Position numbers and translations under genes: made by a program
Assembly: GCF_033958435.1 (NCBI RefSeq)
Contig: NC_134160.1
Span: forward strand, 15,673,001 to 15,737,000
Reading direction: 5' to 3'
Source: Carettochelys insculpta
Taxonomy: Eukaryota > Chordata > Testudines > Carettochelyidae
DNA: 64,000 nt
Part shown: piece after piece, positions 9,501-20,160 of the stretch
Numbering within the stretch: position 1 is the first letter of the stretch
How the letters are laid out: each line of letters starts with the position of its first letter
The notes under the pieces: generated by a model
Seen by the model: only the letters and a program-made list of their open reading frames with translations
Databases searched by the model: none
Told to the model about the DNA's origin: nothing

Positions 9501-11289
9501 TTTCTGTGCTAGTGTCTTGTGGGGAAAAAAGTCACCAGATGTGGTTTTGGGTGTGCAATGTCATGATCCCAGAGTGCATTTCTCTCACTCCTCCCTGCTG
9601 TTGAAAACAAATGGCCATTTTTCTGAAGCCTGCCCCTGCATAGAATGCTTTGATGATTGTCACTATCAGAGCTGGCTATTGATGTGCCAATCTGCCCAGA
9701 GTACAGTACTGGCTCAAGTACTGTAATTACTTCAAGTAAATCCAGAGGAAACTACTTCTGGCCCAATAATCTCTTCCCCTGGTGAAGCCCGTGATACTCA
9801 AGTGCCACTTGCAGCTGGCGTAGATACCAAAGAAAGCATCTGTAGGGACCACATGGAGCGCTATCTTCACAAAGAAAGAAGAGGCAATGACATGTACTCT
9901 ACTCTCAAACATTCTGTGAGACAGAAGGCCTTCATGAGGCACCCTTTTATCTGGATTGTGGGATTTCTGGCACTGGGTTGTAGGGGGCTCAGGAAGGGGG
10001 ACTATAACTGTTCCGTTAATGGTCTCCATGGGCCCAGCCCACCCCCATAGTTCTTGACACTCCAGGCCAGACCCAAAGGCCCTTCCCCTGTTGCCTGCCC
10101 CTCCCTGCTTCTCTGTTGCTCAGGCTGTGGAACCCAGGGCCATAGCGATCTGGGCAGGCGGCTGCTCTGGTGATACTTACTGGGTTTCTCCCTGCTCTGG
10201 GAACAGGGTCTAGTAGGTTAGGGGGTGGAAGGCCTGGTAGCCAGGATCCTGGGTTCTCTCCCCAACACTGGGAGGGCATTGATGTTTAGTGGTTAGAGTG
10301 GGAGAAGGCACCATGACAAGGTTCAAGCACTGTAATTACTTCTAGAATCATTGTAGAATCCCAGACTTAAGAAAAGAGAAGATGAGGAAACCCAGGAAAA
10401 CACTTTTTCATGGGAGTTTAACAGAGGAGAATGGCCTGAAATATTTCAACCCAGAAATGAAAATATCAGCTGCTTTAAATACATCTTTGTCTAAAGTGCC
10501 CGCTTCATGAGCCAAAGAGATGTAGAAACATCAATACAAGTCAAAAGACAGAGAGCCTGAGATTTTAATTTGGGCTGAAGGAGCCAGGTTTCAAGTAGCG
10601 AGTTTAATAATCTTAATAATTTAATAACCTTAAACAGTAGTAGTGGCTCAAGCACTGTAATTACTTCAAGGCTCATTATAGAATCCAAGACTAAAGAAAA
10701 GAGAAGAGAAGGAAAAGTTAAGGAAGTGTTAGATGATCGAAAAGTTGAGGAAAGATGAACCCTTGAGACTGTTGTCGTTTGTTGTCAGTTCATTACACGT
10801 ATGTCTTCAACATGATGCGAGGAGCCCATCAGAAGTAGACATCTGGCAAAGCTGGGGAAGTAGTAGAGGATAGTAAAATTGAGGAAACATGGAGCATTCA
10901 GGTCATTAGGCACCTGTTGGCACCCGTAGGCCCCAGTCAAGAATTCTTTAGCCTGCAAACAGCATGGATTCCCTTACTTCTTCTGGTAAAGGCACCTTAG
11001 CTCAGCTGCCAGTGTGGAAGAAGGAAGGAAGAGAGAGAGCCCACAAGCTCCATTCCTTTAGAGGAAATTGTCCCCTGAGTCACACGCTTTGGGAAGGAAG
11101 TGTGGCCCTGCACAGGAAACTGTCTTTAACCCTAAGACCAGTTGGGTGTGGGATACCTTTTCAAACAAGGGACAGAAGACAACACTCTTTAACAAATATC
11201 CAGTGCAGAACACCACAGAGGGCAGAGGCAGGTGTCCTTGAGTACAGTTCCAGCAGGAACTGCTTAAAAATGTAACAGCCACCTGGCAT
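9501..11289. other. Unresolved DNA with a small duplicated block
   Basis: No protein that I recognise. A motif GGCTCAAGCACTGTAATTAC occurs in diverged form at 9711, 10320 and 10645. The second and third occurrences belong to a ~75-bp duplicated block, also sharing GAATCC-AGACT-AAGAAAAG, spaced 325 bp apart. A tRNA-like SINE stretch lies at 10185-10310. The open frames here are short and lack codon bias or known motifs. Confidence 0.5.
10185..10310 (+). repeat. Possible tRNA-derived SINE-like stretch
   Basis: GGGTCTAGTAGGTTAGGGGG at ~10206 resembles a pol III A box, GGATCCTGGGTTCTCTCCCC at ~10243 resembles a B box, and TGTTTAGTGGTTAGAGTGGG at ~10283 repeats the A-box region. The arrangement fits a partly tandem tRNA-derived SINE seen in reptiles. 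No cloverleaf can be drawn with confidence and no functional tRNA is claimed. Confidence 0.4.
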
Positions 11290-11770
11290 CCTAGGGGTGG
11301 GGGACGGCAGCCCTGTAAAATGTATAATACACAGAACAAGTTTCTCAGCCTCTCCTGCCAAGTCCTGTGCAGGGGCAAAGCCCCCTCAGGCACTGAACCC
11401 TGCACAGGACAGGGCATGCCACTGTCTGGAAACATGGTTTGCACAGCTCAGCAGCCACGTGGTGGGGAAAGGGAGCTACCCCGCCAGCTGCCTGGTGGCT
11501 TCGGAGGGGCAGCTCCGTAAGCCATACATTGTTAAATGTTGCAGGGAATCTCCTCTTTAGGGCTTAGCATGGTGACTGTTGTGTATCTTGCTAGCTCTGG
11601 GAGGGAGCCACAAGGGTAAGCCCTCTCTAGCACTGACCCTCACACAGGACAGAGCATGCTTCTGTCTGGAAGCACGGTCCACTCAGCCTGGCAGCCATGT
11701 GGTGTGGGGAAGAGTGGGTTGGATTTTCACCCAGCACTGTAGAACATCCCTGGTGTAACCTTTCTGCAGA
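11290..11770 (-). repeat. Two reverse-complement units of the 0.6-1.6 kb tandem repeat family
   Basis: The motif TGTCTGGAA-CA-GGT, followed by a CAGCAGCCACGTGGTG-like box, occurs at 11423-11468 and again at 11663-11712, a spacing of 240 bp. Read on the minus strand these match the CCACCATGTGGCT and GTGGACCCTGCTTCTGGACA motifs at 0.7 and 1.36 kb, and CCTGTAAAATGTATAATAC near 11312 is the reverse of the CATTTTACAGG motif. Confidence 0.6.
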
Positions 11771-12114
11771 ATGCCCTGGGAAATCTTCCCATAAATTGTG
11801 CATTTATTTGTCTGGTTCGCAGTTTAATAAGCACAGATTAGTCCCCCAACCCCCCACCCCCACCCCAAACACACACAGCACTGAGGTCCTGGCTTTCCTG
11901 ATGGCTCCATGCTGGGGCTCTTTTGTGACCCTGGGAACTCATGGCTAGGGATGCTTCTGGGCTGTGCTCCTGAGTTCTGCTCACCACACTAGTCCGAAAG
12001 GAAAGGAAATGAAGTCAAACTTCCTGGGCTGATGAGCCCTGCTTCTGGGAGGCAAAGCATTGACTAGAAAAGGTACATTTGGGGCATTGGGGAATACTTT
12101 TGGAGGCTGATTAA
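11771..12114. other. Unresolved non-coding stretch
   Basis: No gene, repeat unit or terminal repeat recognised. A C-rich run is at 11840-11872. Confidence 0.4.
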
Positions 12115-12330
12115 ATTGATTATAATAACGCTGCTGTTGCACTAGCAGAAGTCGACACTGAAAAATCTATTTTTGGCATTACTCCCAGTGAAATTGAGAG
12201 TACAAAAGTCGACCTTAAGAGCCCCTTAAAACTGACTTATTGAGTATTGTGGTGATGCATGGTGCTTTATAAAATCAACTTAAGACCCTTACATTCGATT
12301 TTATCCCCTAGTGTAGATCAGGCCTTATAC
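12115..12330 (-). mobile_element. Short MITE, TAGTGTAGA-type terminus
   Basis: An AT-rich ~200-bp stretch ending CCCCTAGTGTAGATCAGGCC near 12331. Its interior (GTCGACCTTAAGAGCCCCTT, then GGTGCTTTATAAAATC) matches in reverse complement the copy at 40767-40950. Both ends carry the CTACAC-like signature of this window's DNA transposons; the superfamily is not certain. Confidence 0.55.
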
Positions 12331-13440
12331 TCAGAGGCAGCATTGTGTTTTGAGTTGCGTTTTAGTTCTGCAGCAAAGCACACTGATGAGCAGAATTCAA
12401 AACATTAATCTACAGAATTCTTTTTCCTTGTCTTGGCTTTCTGTTCACCAAATAAATCTTTAAATTTACTCAGAAAAATGAATAGTTTTTACATTGATTT
12501 TTACCTGTGTTTGTTGCGGCTGTAATAAATATGGATAAATTCCTGGGAAAACTTAAATTTAAAAAGTTTAAAACAAAGGCCCCTACCAATGTGATTTCTG
12601 TCTTTATGGTGTGTAAACAGCTTTTTTAGCATGAGAAATAACTGGGGCTAGAACAGATTCACACCCTTGGCAGATTGGGCCTGGAAGAGGACCTGCCATA
12701 CACTCTCACCAGCATGGCCAGAGCCCTTGAGTTGTCCCACTGAAGTCAAAGGGAGTATTTCTAAAGTAGGGCTGTGGCAGAATGGACCCATGTTCACAAC
12801 TGACACACAGTCATAATAATATTTGTACAAGGCATGAGCATTGTGAGGCACCATGGAAAAATTCATAATATGCTGATCATTGTTGCCATGGCAAAATGCA
12901 CACACCTGTGTTTTGATGAAGTTAAAAACCAAGCAGAGAGCATGACTCAAAGTGCCCTTTTTACCTAAGTTTGGGGACTGGCCAAAGCAGTTCTGCAGAG
13001 ACAAAGGGCAAGCTGAAGCCTCAGCCAAACATAAACAACACTGGTAGGACATTGACTCCTAGGTGGCCCTTCTGGGGCAGGAAAGGGGGCAGGGGCACAA
13101 ATCTACATCTTAGAGAAGAAGCAGCTTGGAGTTTCCTTCCACCACATGGCCTGTCACCTTGCTTCCTGCTGGATATGCTTCACCAAAGGGGATAGAAATA
13201 TGTAGATGTAAGGAATGTGCCAGCAGGAACTCAATGCTGCTGAAGACTGGGAGGAATGTGTCTCCAAGAGGTCATTTGTATGAGAATGCAAAGGTGTGCA
13301 TGTGTGATACCTTGCAAACAAAGACTGATGGGTAGCAAGGAAGCAATGAGGTGTTGTCTAATGTAAACACGTTGTGAAATCACAATTTATGCTAACACTC
13401 AGTATAAGAGTTGTGAAATCTCACCAATGCTCCACGCCAT
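12331..13440. other. Unresolved non-coding region
   Basis: AT-rich then mixed composition. No protein family, RNA gene or repeat structure recognised, and the reading frames (up to 134 codons) show no known motif. Confidence 0.5.
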
Positions 13441-14485
13441 TGTGGGGGACAGGGCAGTCGATATAACTACATAAGACATGGATTACACAGGGCTTCCTGG
13501 TTTAAAGCATTGTAAAGCAGAAGGGGAGGGATATCGGTTGAGCCTGCTAGCTGAGTGCCTTTGCCATATAGCTATAAGCTTGGTTTGATTAGCCCTCCCC
13601 ACCTGTTAAAAGATAGAGCCGGATGCTAGTGTTTTTGTGAGACTTCATTTTGGTAGATACTAAGAGCTGAAATTGCAGGGTAGCAGCTGAGGCCACCAAA
13701 AACTGAAATCACAGGGTTTTGCCTCAGGCCAGACCCATGGAGGTGGACAGATGGCATGACTGTGGGGTGGCCAGTAGGAGGAGCCGTGGGCGGACAGACA
13801 GTGTGACTAGTGGGCAGCTGAAAGGAGAATCTGCGGGCGGAAGGACGGATGGTACAACTGGTGGGTGGCCGGTAGGAGGAGCTGTGGACAGACAGACGGC
13901 GCAGCTGGTGGGAGAGCAGCATATGGCATGACCGGCGGGCGGCTGGTGGGAGGAGCAGCAAACGGATGGCGCGACCAGTGGATGGCTGGTAGGAGCAAGA
14001 AGAATGCTGGACCAACACAAAGGTGGCATTGTCTCAGGTTCCATGAGGGAATGCATCAGCATAAGAAGTCAGTGCCCGCATGGACTGGACCAAGTTGTTA
14101 GTGGGACATTTGAATTGGGGGGTGTGGAGAAAGTTGGGTGTGTGGATTGGCCGTTTACAGTATTGGACTAGTGAGCCTGAGAGGCCAAGGACATTGCTCA
14201 ATGCATTTGAGCTGGGACGGTTACTTGAGGAAGGGTTATGTGATAATTTTCCCAAGCTTATGCTAATTGACTTTTCTGCCTCTATTATTAAAAGTTCTTT
14301 TCTACACTCAGACTCTGTGCTTGCAAGTGGGGAAGCATTGCCCCTCCGAGGCATCCGGGGTGTGTGATGTTCTTAGGCTACTGGGTGGGGGCTTGAGCCG
14401 GTTCTGTGTGAGATGGATGAAAAGGAACCCATAGATGTTGAACCTGGCCCTGGATGATGCCAATTCCTCTGGCAGAAGGGTTACA
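13441..14485 (+). mobile_element. 5' LTR of a Gypsy retrotransposon (boundaries approximate)
   Basis: The right end is set by the primer-binding site just downstream: the LTR ends GGGTTACA at 14485. The left end is placed at TGTGGGGGACAGGG (13441), the nearest TG with LTR-like context, which would make an LTR of about 1.05 kb. The 3' part has an ATTATTAAAAG stretch near 14285 that may belong to the polyadenylation or promoter region. No matching 3' LTR is found downstream of pol, so the left boundary cannot be confirmed by alignment. Confidence 0.5.
13737..13995 (+). repeat. Degenerate ~55-65-bp tandem repeats inside the LTR
   Basis: About four diverged units containing GGTGGGTGGCCGGTAGGAGG-like and GGACAGACAG-like blocks, with a GATGGC-CGAC spacer, repeat across this interval. 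They are G-rich on the plus strand. Tandem blocks within U3 often vary in number between copies; whether they act as enhancers cannot be told from sequence. Confidence 0.6.
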
Positions 14486-14489
14486 TTTT

Positions 14490-14507
14490 TGGGTGCTCGT
14501 CCAGGAT
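14490..14507 (+). promoter_or_regulatory. Primer-binding site, tRNA-Pro type
   Basis: TGGGTGCTCGTCCAGGAT matches the standard tRNA-Pro primer site in 16 of 18 positions. It sits four bases after the presumed LTR end (ACA at 14485). This sets the plus-strand orientation of the Gypsy element and its gag start region downstream. Confidence 0.75.
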
Positions 14508-14516
14508 CCTGGGTCA

Positions 14517-15640
14517 GCACCCCTCACAAGCACATGTTGAGTGATTTGCTCAGGGGGAATGAAATGTGCTTTGTATTTGAGGAAGTTACTGTTTGTATCG
14601 TGGCTAATCTATCAGGGTTGTTGGGCCTTGGCCCAGAAGCCTCTAGCTCAAGGGTGGCAGCCTCAGCTGATGCCTGGGCAGAAGCCCTGGGGCAGACATT
14701 GGGAAATTGTGTGCTACCCCATGTTATGGAGAGCTTCTATTGTAAGCTAAGATTATTTCCCGGGGAAGAGGAGTTTGAACCCTGGCTTGAACACACTACT
14801 GAAATGCTAGAGCAGTGGGCGTACCAGACAGAGAGAAGTGAAGATGCTTAATAGAGAGTCTCAGGGGCCCAGCATTAGATGTGAATCGCACCTTGAGGCT
14901 CACTAAACCTGAGGCCAGTGCAAAGGATTGCCTAGAGGCCCTCACTCATGCCTGTGGGAGTGTAGAGAGCCCTGAAGACAGTTACTGTATCTTCCTTAAT
15001 GCTAAACAGCACCAGGGAGAGAAGGTTTCGTCCTATATACACAGGCTGGGGAGACTGCTATAGAGAGCTGTCATTAGGGAAGCAGTTACTGTGGAGCAGA
15101 TGGACCAGGCCAGACTTGCTCAAACTGTAAGAGGAACTCAGTATTACAGTCCAATTCTACTTCATCTCGGGTTAAGAGAACGACAGGAGCACCCACCAAG
15201 CTATTCCCAGCTGATTAAAGAGATCAGAGAAGAGGAAGCGAGAGAGGCTGCCAGTGAGTTCTGGGAAGCCCAGATGCCTGAGCCAGCCAGCCCAGCACAC
15301 CTACCAACAGCCAGTGTGCTGATGGTGAACACCAGAGAAGACCTGGTTCAACAAGTTCAGGTCCTGAGAGTTCAGATGGCTGAGTTGCAAAGCATCATTG
15401 ACCAGGCTAGGATTGGCAGGGATGAGGAGCCTCAGGCTGTGGTGATGGAGACATCGGTATCTGGAGCCACCATCCCACCCAGGCAGAGGAGGAGAGGACA
15501 GTTTTTCTGCTACAGTTGTGGTCAGGATGGGCACAGTGCTGCCAATTGCCAAAATGAGGAAAATCCCGGCTTAGTTTATGGGAAGCTGAGGATTAGTTGG
15601 GAAACGGCCACAGAGTTTGGGAAAGGAGCTGCCTAAGCTC
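14517..15640 (+). pseudogene. Gypsy gag (capsid plus zinc knuckle), broken
   Basis: The structural polyprotein region of an LTR retrotransposon. Open segments at 14435-14851, 14881-15063 and 15091-15636 together give an acidic N-terminal half, a capsid-like region (LFPGEEEFEPWLEHTTEML near 14760) resembling PNMA-type gag, a Glu-rich helix (YSQLIKEIREEEAREAASEF near 15205) and one CCHC zinc knuckle, CYSCGQDGHSAANC, near 15510. A frameshift near 14850 and a stop codon at about 15061 (TAG) interrupt it. The breaks are consistent with an old, inactive copy. Confidence 0.85.
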
Positions 15641-16264
15641 ACAGGAACTGAAGGCTCCCCTAGAAGAGCCAGACCCACTGCAATCCCACGAGGACTGATA
15701 GGGCCACGAGCAGAGGTCACTGTGAAGATAGAAAGGATGGAATGTAGAGCTGTGCTGGATACAGGATCTCGGGTGACTATTATATTCAAGTCATTCTACC
15801 AACGAATGCTTGGGCACCTGCCTATTCAACCACTGATGGGTCTTGGTCTGAGTGGACTCAGCATGAATGAATACCCCTACGCAGGATATATCAAAGTGCA
15901 CCTAGAGTTCCCAGAAGAGGTGGCAGGTGTAAAAGAGGAGGTAGACACAGCTGCCTTAATATGCCCTGACCCCAAGGGTACCTCTGATGTGTCCGTACTA
16001 ACAGGGACCAATTCCAGTCTCATTAAGGTAATGGTGGAATATTGCAGATGACAGGCCGGGGACCAATACCTGACCACTCTGATGATTCATACACTTTGTG
16101 CTGGAGCGTACAAGAAGATCAAGGATGCTAAACAGGAGTCACCTGAACTACCAATGGGAGCTCTGATGTATGCAGGCCCAACTCCTTTAGTAGTGCCTGC
16201 AAGGACAGAGCAAGAGGTGCTCACCGGGAGTACCTGGCTGAAAAGCTGAGGAGGAACTCTAGCC
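15617..16264 (+). pseudogene. Gypsy protease region, broken
   Basis: The frame 15617-16051 overlaps the end of gag by 20 bp and holds the retropepsin motif VLDTGSRVTII near 15755, with the catalytic Asp-Thr-Gly triad intact. It stops at 16049. The next ~210 bp continue in disrupted form up to the frame opening at 16265. In the family this enzyme cleaves the gag-pol polyprotein. Confidence 0.8.
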
Positions 16265-18592
16265 ATGGCAGAGCAGCCCATTCAAGGAGGTCTCCCTGAC
16301 GGACTGCTGGCTCCCCGTGGAGTCATAGTTTTACCCACTGAAGCACAGGAAAAGGCTACTATACTGATTGCTAATGAAACAAATCATGACGTTGTTGTGA
16401 AACAAGGACAAAAGATAGCAGATCTTTTTGAGCCCGAATCGGTGGTCAGGCCTCAGTGTGGCACTCAGGCCCCAATGATAGATCCAGAGAGATTTGACTT
16501 GGGAAATTCACCACTGTCTGAGGAGTGGAAGACGTGGCTAAGGAAGAAGCTTTGCGAGAGATCGAAGGTATTCTCACTCCATGGCCGTGTCTACACTAGC
16601 CAAAAACTTCGAAATGGCCATGCAAATGGCCATTTCGAAGTTTACTAATGAAGTACTGAAATACATATTCAACACCTCATTAGCATGAGGGCAGCCACAG
16701 CACTTTGAAATTGACGCGGCTCCTTTTCGAAAGGACCCCACCTACTTCGAAGTCCCCTTATTCCTATGAGCAGATGGGAATAAGGGGACTTCAAAGTAGC
16801 CGGGGTCCTTTCGAAAAGGAGCCCCATCTGGACGAGCCGCACAGCAGCAAGTCGCGTCAATTTCGAAGTGCTGCGGCCGCCCGCGTGCTAATGAGGCGCT
16901 GAATGTGTATTTCAGCGCTTCATTAGTAAACTTCGAAATGGCCCTTTGCATGGCCATTGCGAAGTTTTTGGCTAGTGTAGACGTAGCCCATGAGTGGGAT
17001 GTGGGATGTGCAAAAGGGATCGAGCATAACATCAGACTGCATGATGCTCGACCTTTCCTGGAGAGATCTAGGAAGATATCCCTTTCTGAGGTGGAAGATG
17101 TCCGACAGCATCTTCAAGAGCTGGTAGAGAATGGCATCATTACAGAATCCCGCAGCCCATACGCTTCACCCATTGTGGTGGTCCCTAAAAAGAATGGGAA
17201 AATTCAGATGTGTATTGACTACCGCACCAAAAACAGCCATACCATGGTTGACCAGTACACTACTCCGCGGATTCAAGATGATTTAGATTGCCTGCTGGGA
17301 AGCCAGTGGTTTTCGGTTTAGACCTTCAAAGTGGATATTATCAGATTCCTCTGGGAGCAGAAGATAAAGAGAAGACAGCTTTCATCTGCCCATTAGGGTT
17401 CTACCAGTTCGAATGCATGCCTCAGGGTATTTCTGGGGCACCAGCCACATTCCAGCATCTTATGGAGAAAGTTGTGGGAGACATGAACTTACTGCAAGTC
17501 TTGGTTTATTTGGATGACCTGATCGTATTTGGAAGAACATTGGAGGAGCATGAGGAAAGACTTCTTAAGGTCCTTGACCGGTTGGAGGCCATGGATTGAA
17601 GCTTTCTATTGACAAGTGCCAGTTCTGTAGAACATGAAGTATGTGGGTCACATTGTGTCCCAGGAAGGTGTGAGTACTGACCCAGATAAAATAAAGGCAC
17701 TTGTCACCTGGCCACGTCCCAACAATTACTGGGAGCTTAAAAGCTTTCTAGGTTTTAGTGGATATTACTGTAGATTTGTGAAGAATTGTGCTACCATTGT
17801 CAAGCCTCTGAACAATCTCACCCGCGGATACCCACTTGGCAAGAGCAAGACTAAGACCGGGGTAAGTGGAGGCCCCCAAGGCTTCCAGAGCAGAAGCGCC
17901 ATGGTCCTCTAGAGCCTTTTGGATCACAATGGGATGAGAGGTGTGAGAGAGCTTTTTGAGAGATCATTAACTGCCTAACTCATGCGTCAGTACCAGTGTT
18001 TGCTGACTCCAACAAACCCTTCATTTTACATACTGATGCCAGTTTGGAAGGTTTAGGGGCGGTTTTATACCAAGAAGTGGACGGCAAACATAGACCTGTG
18101 GCCTTTGCCAGCTGAGGATTGTCTGACAGCAAGACTCGTTACCCCATCCACAAGCTCAAGTTCTTGGCCTTGAAGTGGGTCATCACTGAGAAGTTTTGTG
18201 ACTACCTGCATGGTGCTAAGTTCCAGGTATGGACAGACAACAATCCATTGATGTATGTGTTGACCAGTGCTAAGCTGGACACTAGTGGGCAGAGATGGGT
18301 GGCTGCATTGGCCAGCTATGAGTTCAGCATACAGTACCGATCTGGGAGAAGCAACATCGATGAAGATGCATTGTCGCAGTGCCCACAACCATCAGAAACT
18401 GCTGAGATTACTTTAAATGGAGTGAGAGCCGTTTGCAGTGGAAGTTATTGCAAGTCTGAGGCCCCTGAGAGTTGTATTGCAGAAACTCTGGGTTTACCAC
18501 CTGAGAGTGTGCCATCGGCCTCCGTGAACTACGTTGTGTTGGACCGGTCTCCATTGCCCAGGCTCAATGCGGTGGACTGGCAAAGAGTCTAA
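16265..18592 (+). pseudogene. Gypsy reverse transcriptase and RNase H, broken and MITE-interrupted
   Basis: The pol core. The pre-RT segment (16265-16582) is cut by the MITE at 16583-16988. After it come the RT finger and palm: SPYASPIVVVPKKNGKIQMC near 17155, FGLDLQSGYYQIPL near 17310 with the first catalytic Asp, YLDDLIVFG near 17507 with the Asp pair, then KYVGHIVSQEGVSTDPDKI near 17635. RNase H follows from about 18010 (FILHTDASLEGLGAVL), with WTDNNPL near 18232 and ending near the frame stop at 18592. Frame changes near 17300, 17600 and 17910, plus a stop near 18113, make it inactive. Order and motifs are typical of Ty3/Gypsy. Confidence 0.9.
16583..16988. mobile_element. Palindromic Harbinger-type MITE inserted in Gypsy pol, CAT target duplication
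   Basis: The second copy of the MITE family at 751-1186. It begins GGCCGTGTCTACACTAGCC and ends with the reverse complement of GGCTACGTCTACACTAGCC. The target CAT is duplicated (16580-16582 and 16989-16991). The two arms meet near 16770/16771; the left arm has lost about 30 bp relative to the right, so symmetry is imperfect. The insert plus one target copy is 409 bp, which explains the frame offset between the Gypsy segments on either side. It is younger than the Gypsy element. Confidence 0.88.
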
Positions 18593-19613
18593 TTGCAAAA
18601 AGAGCTGATATCCGTGACACCCTACTTGCAAAAAGACAGGGGGAAAACCCTATGACCATCGTTCCCTCCACTCCTGGAAGTAAACTACTGTTGAGGGAGT
18701 GGAGCAAACTCAGAATGATACAAGGTGTGCTGCACTGGGTCACAGTAGATCCATTGCAAAATCGACGAACACAACGGGTATTGCCAACAGAATACAGAGC
18801 CCTGGCCATAAGGGCCCTGCATGATGATTTTGGGCATTTGGGAATGGAAAGAACCCTTGAGCTTATCCGCAATAGGTTCTATTGGCCCCAGATGGCTGAG
18901 GTGTATGCAGGAAATGTGAGACGTGCGCAATGTGTGCAAAGGAAGACTCTACCCACTAGAGAAGCCTATCTATAGAACATCACGACCAGCAAACCCTTGG
19001 AATTGGCATGCATCGATTTTTTTGTCTCTAGAACTGGATAGGAAGAATATTGGAAATATCTTAGTAGTGACTGACCACTATACCCGGTACACTCAGGTCT
19101 ACCTCATGCATGACCAGAAAGCCACCACTGTAGCATGAATATTGTGGGAAAAGTACTTTTCAGTGTTTGGACTCCCAACTCCGATACACTCTGACCAGGG
19201 GCGAGACTTTGAAAGTCGCCTCCTGAAGGAGGTGCTGAAGGTGGCAGGAATAAAAAAGTCCAGGACAACCCCTTACCACCCACAAGGTGACCCTCAGCCA
19301 GAACGATTTAACCGAACTCTGTTGGATATGCTGGGGACGCTGCACCCGGAGCAGAAGGCATCCTGGAGTCAACATGTTGCCTTTTTGGTGCATGCCTACG
19401 ATGCCACGAAGAACAATGCTACCGGAGCCACCCTGTATTTGCTGATGTTTGGACGAGAACCCAGACTACCCATAGACCTATGCTTTGGGGTGTCAGAGGA
19501 TGGAGAAAGCTATGAGACACATCTACAGTATCAGAGGGGTAGCCGTGTTAGTCTGGATCTGTAGCAGCAACGAAGGGTCCTGTGGCACCTTATAGACTAA
19601 CAGAAAAGTTTAG

Positions 19614-19653
19614 AGCATGAGCTTTCGTGAGTTAACTCACTTCTTCAGATGCT
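19614..19653 (-). ncRNA. Hammerhead-ribozyme-like motif (PLE), minus strand
   Basis: Read on the minus strand: helix I strand AGCAT, box CTGAAGA, one extra A, stem II GTGAG-TTAA-CTCAC, box GAAA, a GCTC junction with the expected cut after its last C, then helix I strand ATGCT. Stem III would be the self-complementary AGCT, so it would have to form between two molecules. Activity is inferred, not shown. Confidence 0.6.
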
Positions 19654-19654
19654 T

Positions 19655-19822
19655 CAGATACTTGACAACATGCAAGGCACTGCATTTAGCCATATGGAAT
19701 GGAAATCTATCAATCTCACGAGGAAGCTTGCACAAATTCAGACAGACATCATCTTTCTCTCCAAATGCAAACAAATGGACATCATACCGAATGGACTGAA
19801 GGTGAAAAATACTTTGCAGACC
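19655..19822 (+). pseudogene. PLE coding fragment (N-terminal region)
   Basis: The frame 19649-19831 encodes a short piece including NLTRKLAQIQTDIIFLSKCK and NGLKVKNTLQ. This heptad-like region followed by a short basic loop resembles the segment before the RT domain of vertebrate Penelope-like proteins. Only about 60 codons survive between the inverted arms, so it is non-functional. Assignment rests on its position between PLE terminal sequences as well as on resemblance. Confidence 0.5.
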
Positions 19823-19862
19823 AGCATCTGAAGAAGTGAGTTAACTCACGAAAGCTCATGCT
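19823..19862 (+). ncRNA. Hammerhead-ribozyme-like motif (PLE), plus strand
   Basis: AGCAT (19823-19827), CTGAAGA (19828-19834), an extra A, stem II GTGAG (19836-19840) and CTCAC (19845-19849) around a TTAA loop, GAAA (19850-19853), GCTC (19854-19857), then ATGCT (19858-19862). Helix I AGCAT/ATGCT pairs over five bases. It is identical to the minus-strand motif at 19614-19653. Confidence 0.62.
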
Positions 19863-20160
19863 CTAAACTTTTCTGTTAGTCTATAAGGTGCCATAGGACC
19901 CTTCGATGCATCTACAGTATGTTTCCTGACTAAGGGAAAAGCTGCAGGATGCCTACCGTTTGGCTACAGCACCTGCCTGCAAGAACACAGATCGTAACAA
20001 ACACCGGTATGATGCAAGAGTGCGCCTGCAGGAGCTCCAACCTGGGGACAGACTTCTGCTGCAAAATCCAGGTGTTGCTGGCAAACACAAGATTGCTGAT
20101 AGATGGAAGGCAACACCGTACCTGGTGGTGGAAAGACTTAGGGACCTGTCTGTCTAGAAG

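Larger units (their letters stand above)
19532..19908. mobile_element. PLE-derived foldback with two hammerhead-like motifs, 12-bp target duplication
   Basis: A 377-bp insert flanked by exact copies of CATCTACAGTAT (19520-19531 and 19909-19920). It begins CAGAGGGGTAGCCGTGTTAG and carries inverted arms (GGCACCTTATAGACTAACAG near 19584 and its reverse complement near 19875). Between the arms lies a ~150-bp piece of PLE coding sequence. Each arm holds a hammerhead-like motif on opposite strands. The head-to-head arrangement of terminal repeats is a known PLE architecture. Confidence 0.82.
18600..20160 (+). pseudogene. Gypsy integrase, broken and PLE-interrupted
   Basis: Integrase joins retroelement DNA to the host chromosome. 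The zinc-binding N-terminus has HDDFGHLGMERTLELI near 18820 and a Cys pair near 18917. The catalytic core shows VVTDHYTRYTQVYL near 19067 (first Asp), PIHSDQGRDFESRLL near 19182 (second Asp) and QPERFNRTLLDML near 19297 (Glu). A PLE foldback (19532-19908) interrupts the region after the core; the C-terminal part resumes at 19921, with a basic stretch and LQPGDRLLLQNPG near 20038, and fades at about 20157. Stop codons and frame changes near 18595, 18973 and 19137 disable it. Confidence 0.88.

Noticed and set aside
10185..10310. A functional tRNA gene
   Set aside because: A-box and B-box-like motifs exist, but no complete cloverleaf or terminator can be drawn; a SINE remnant fits better.
19655..19822. 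Reading the 19.5-19.9 kb frames as part of the Gypsy integrase
   Set aside because: A 12-bp target duplication and PLE arms show that this is a separate insertion.
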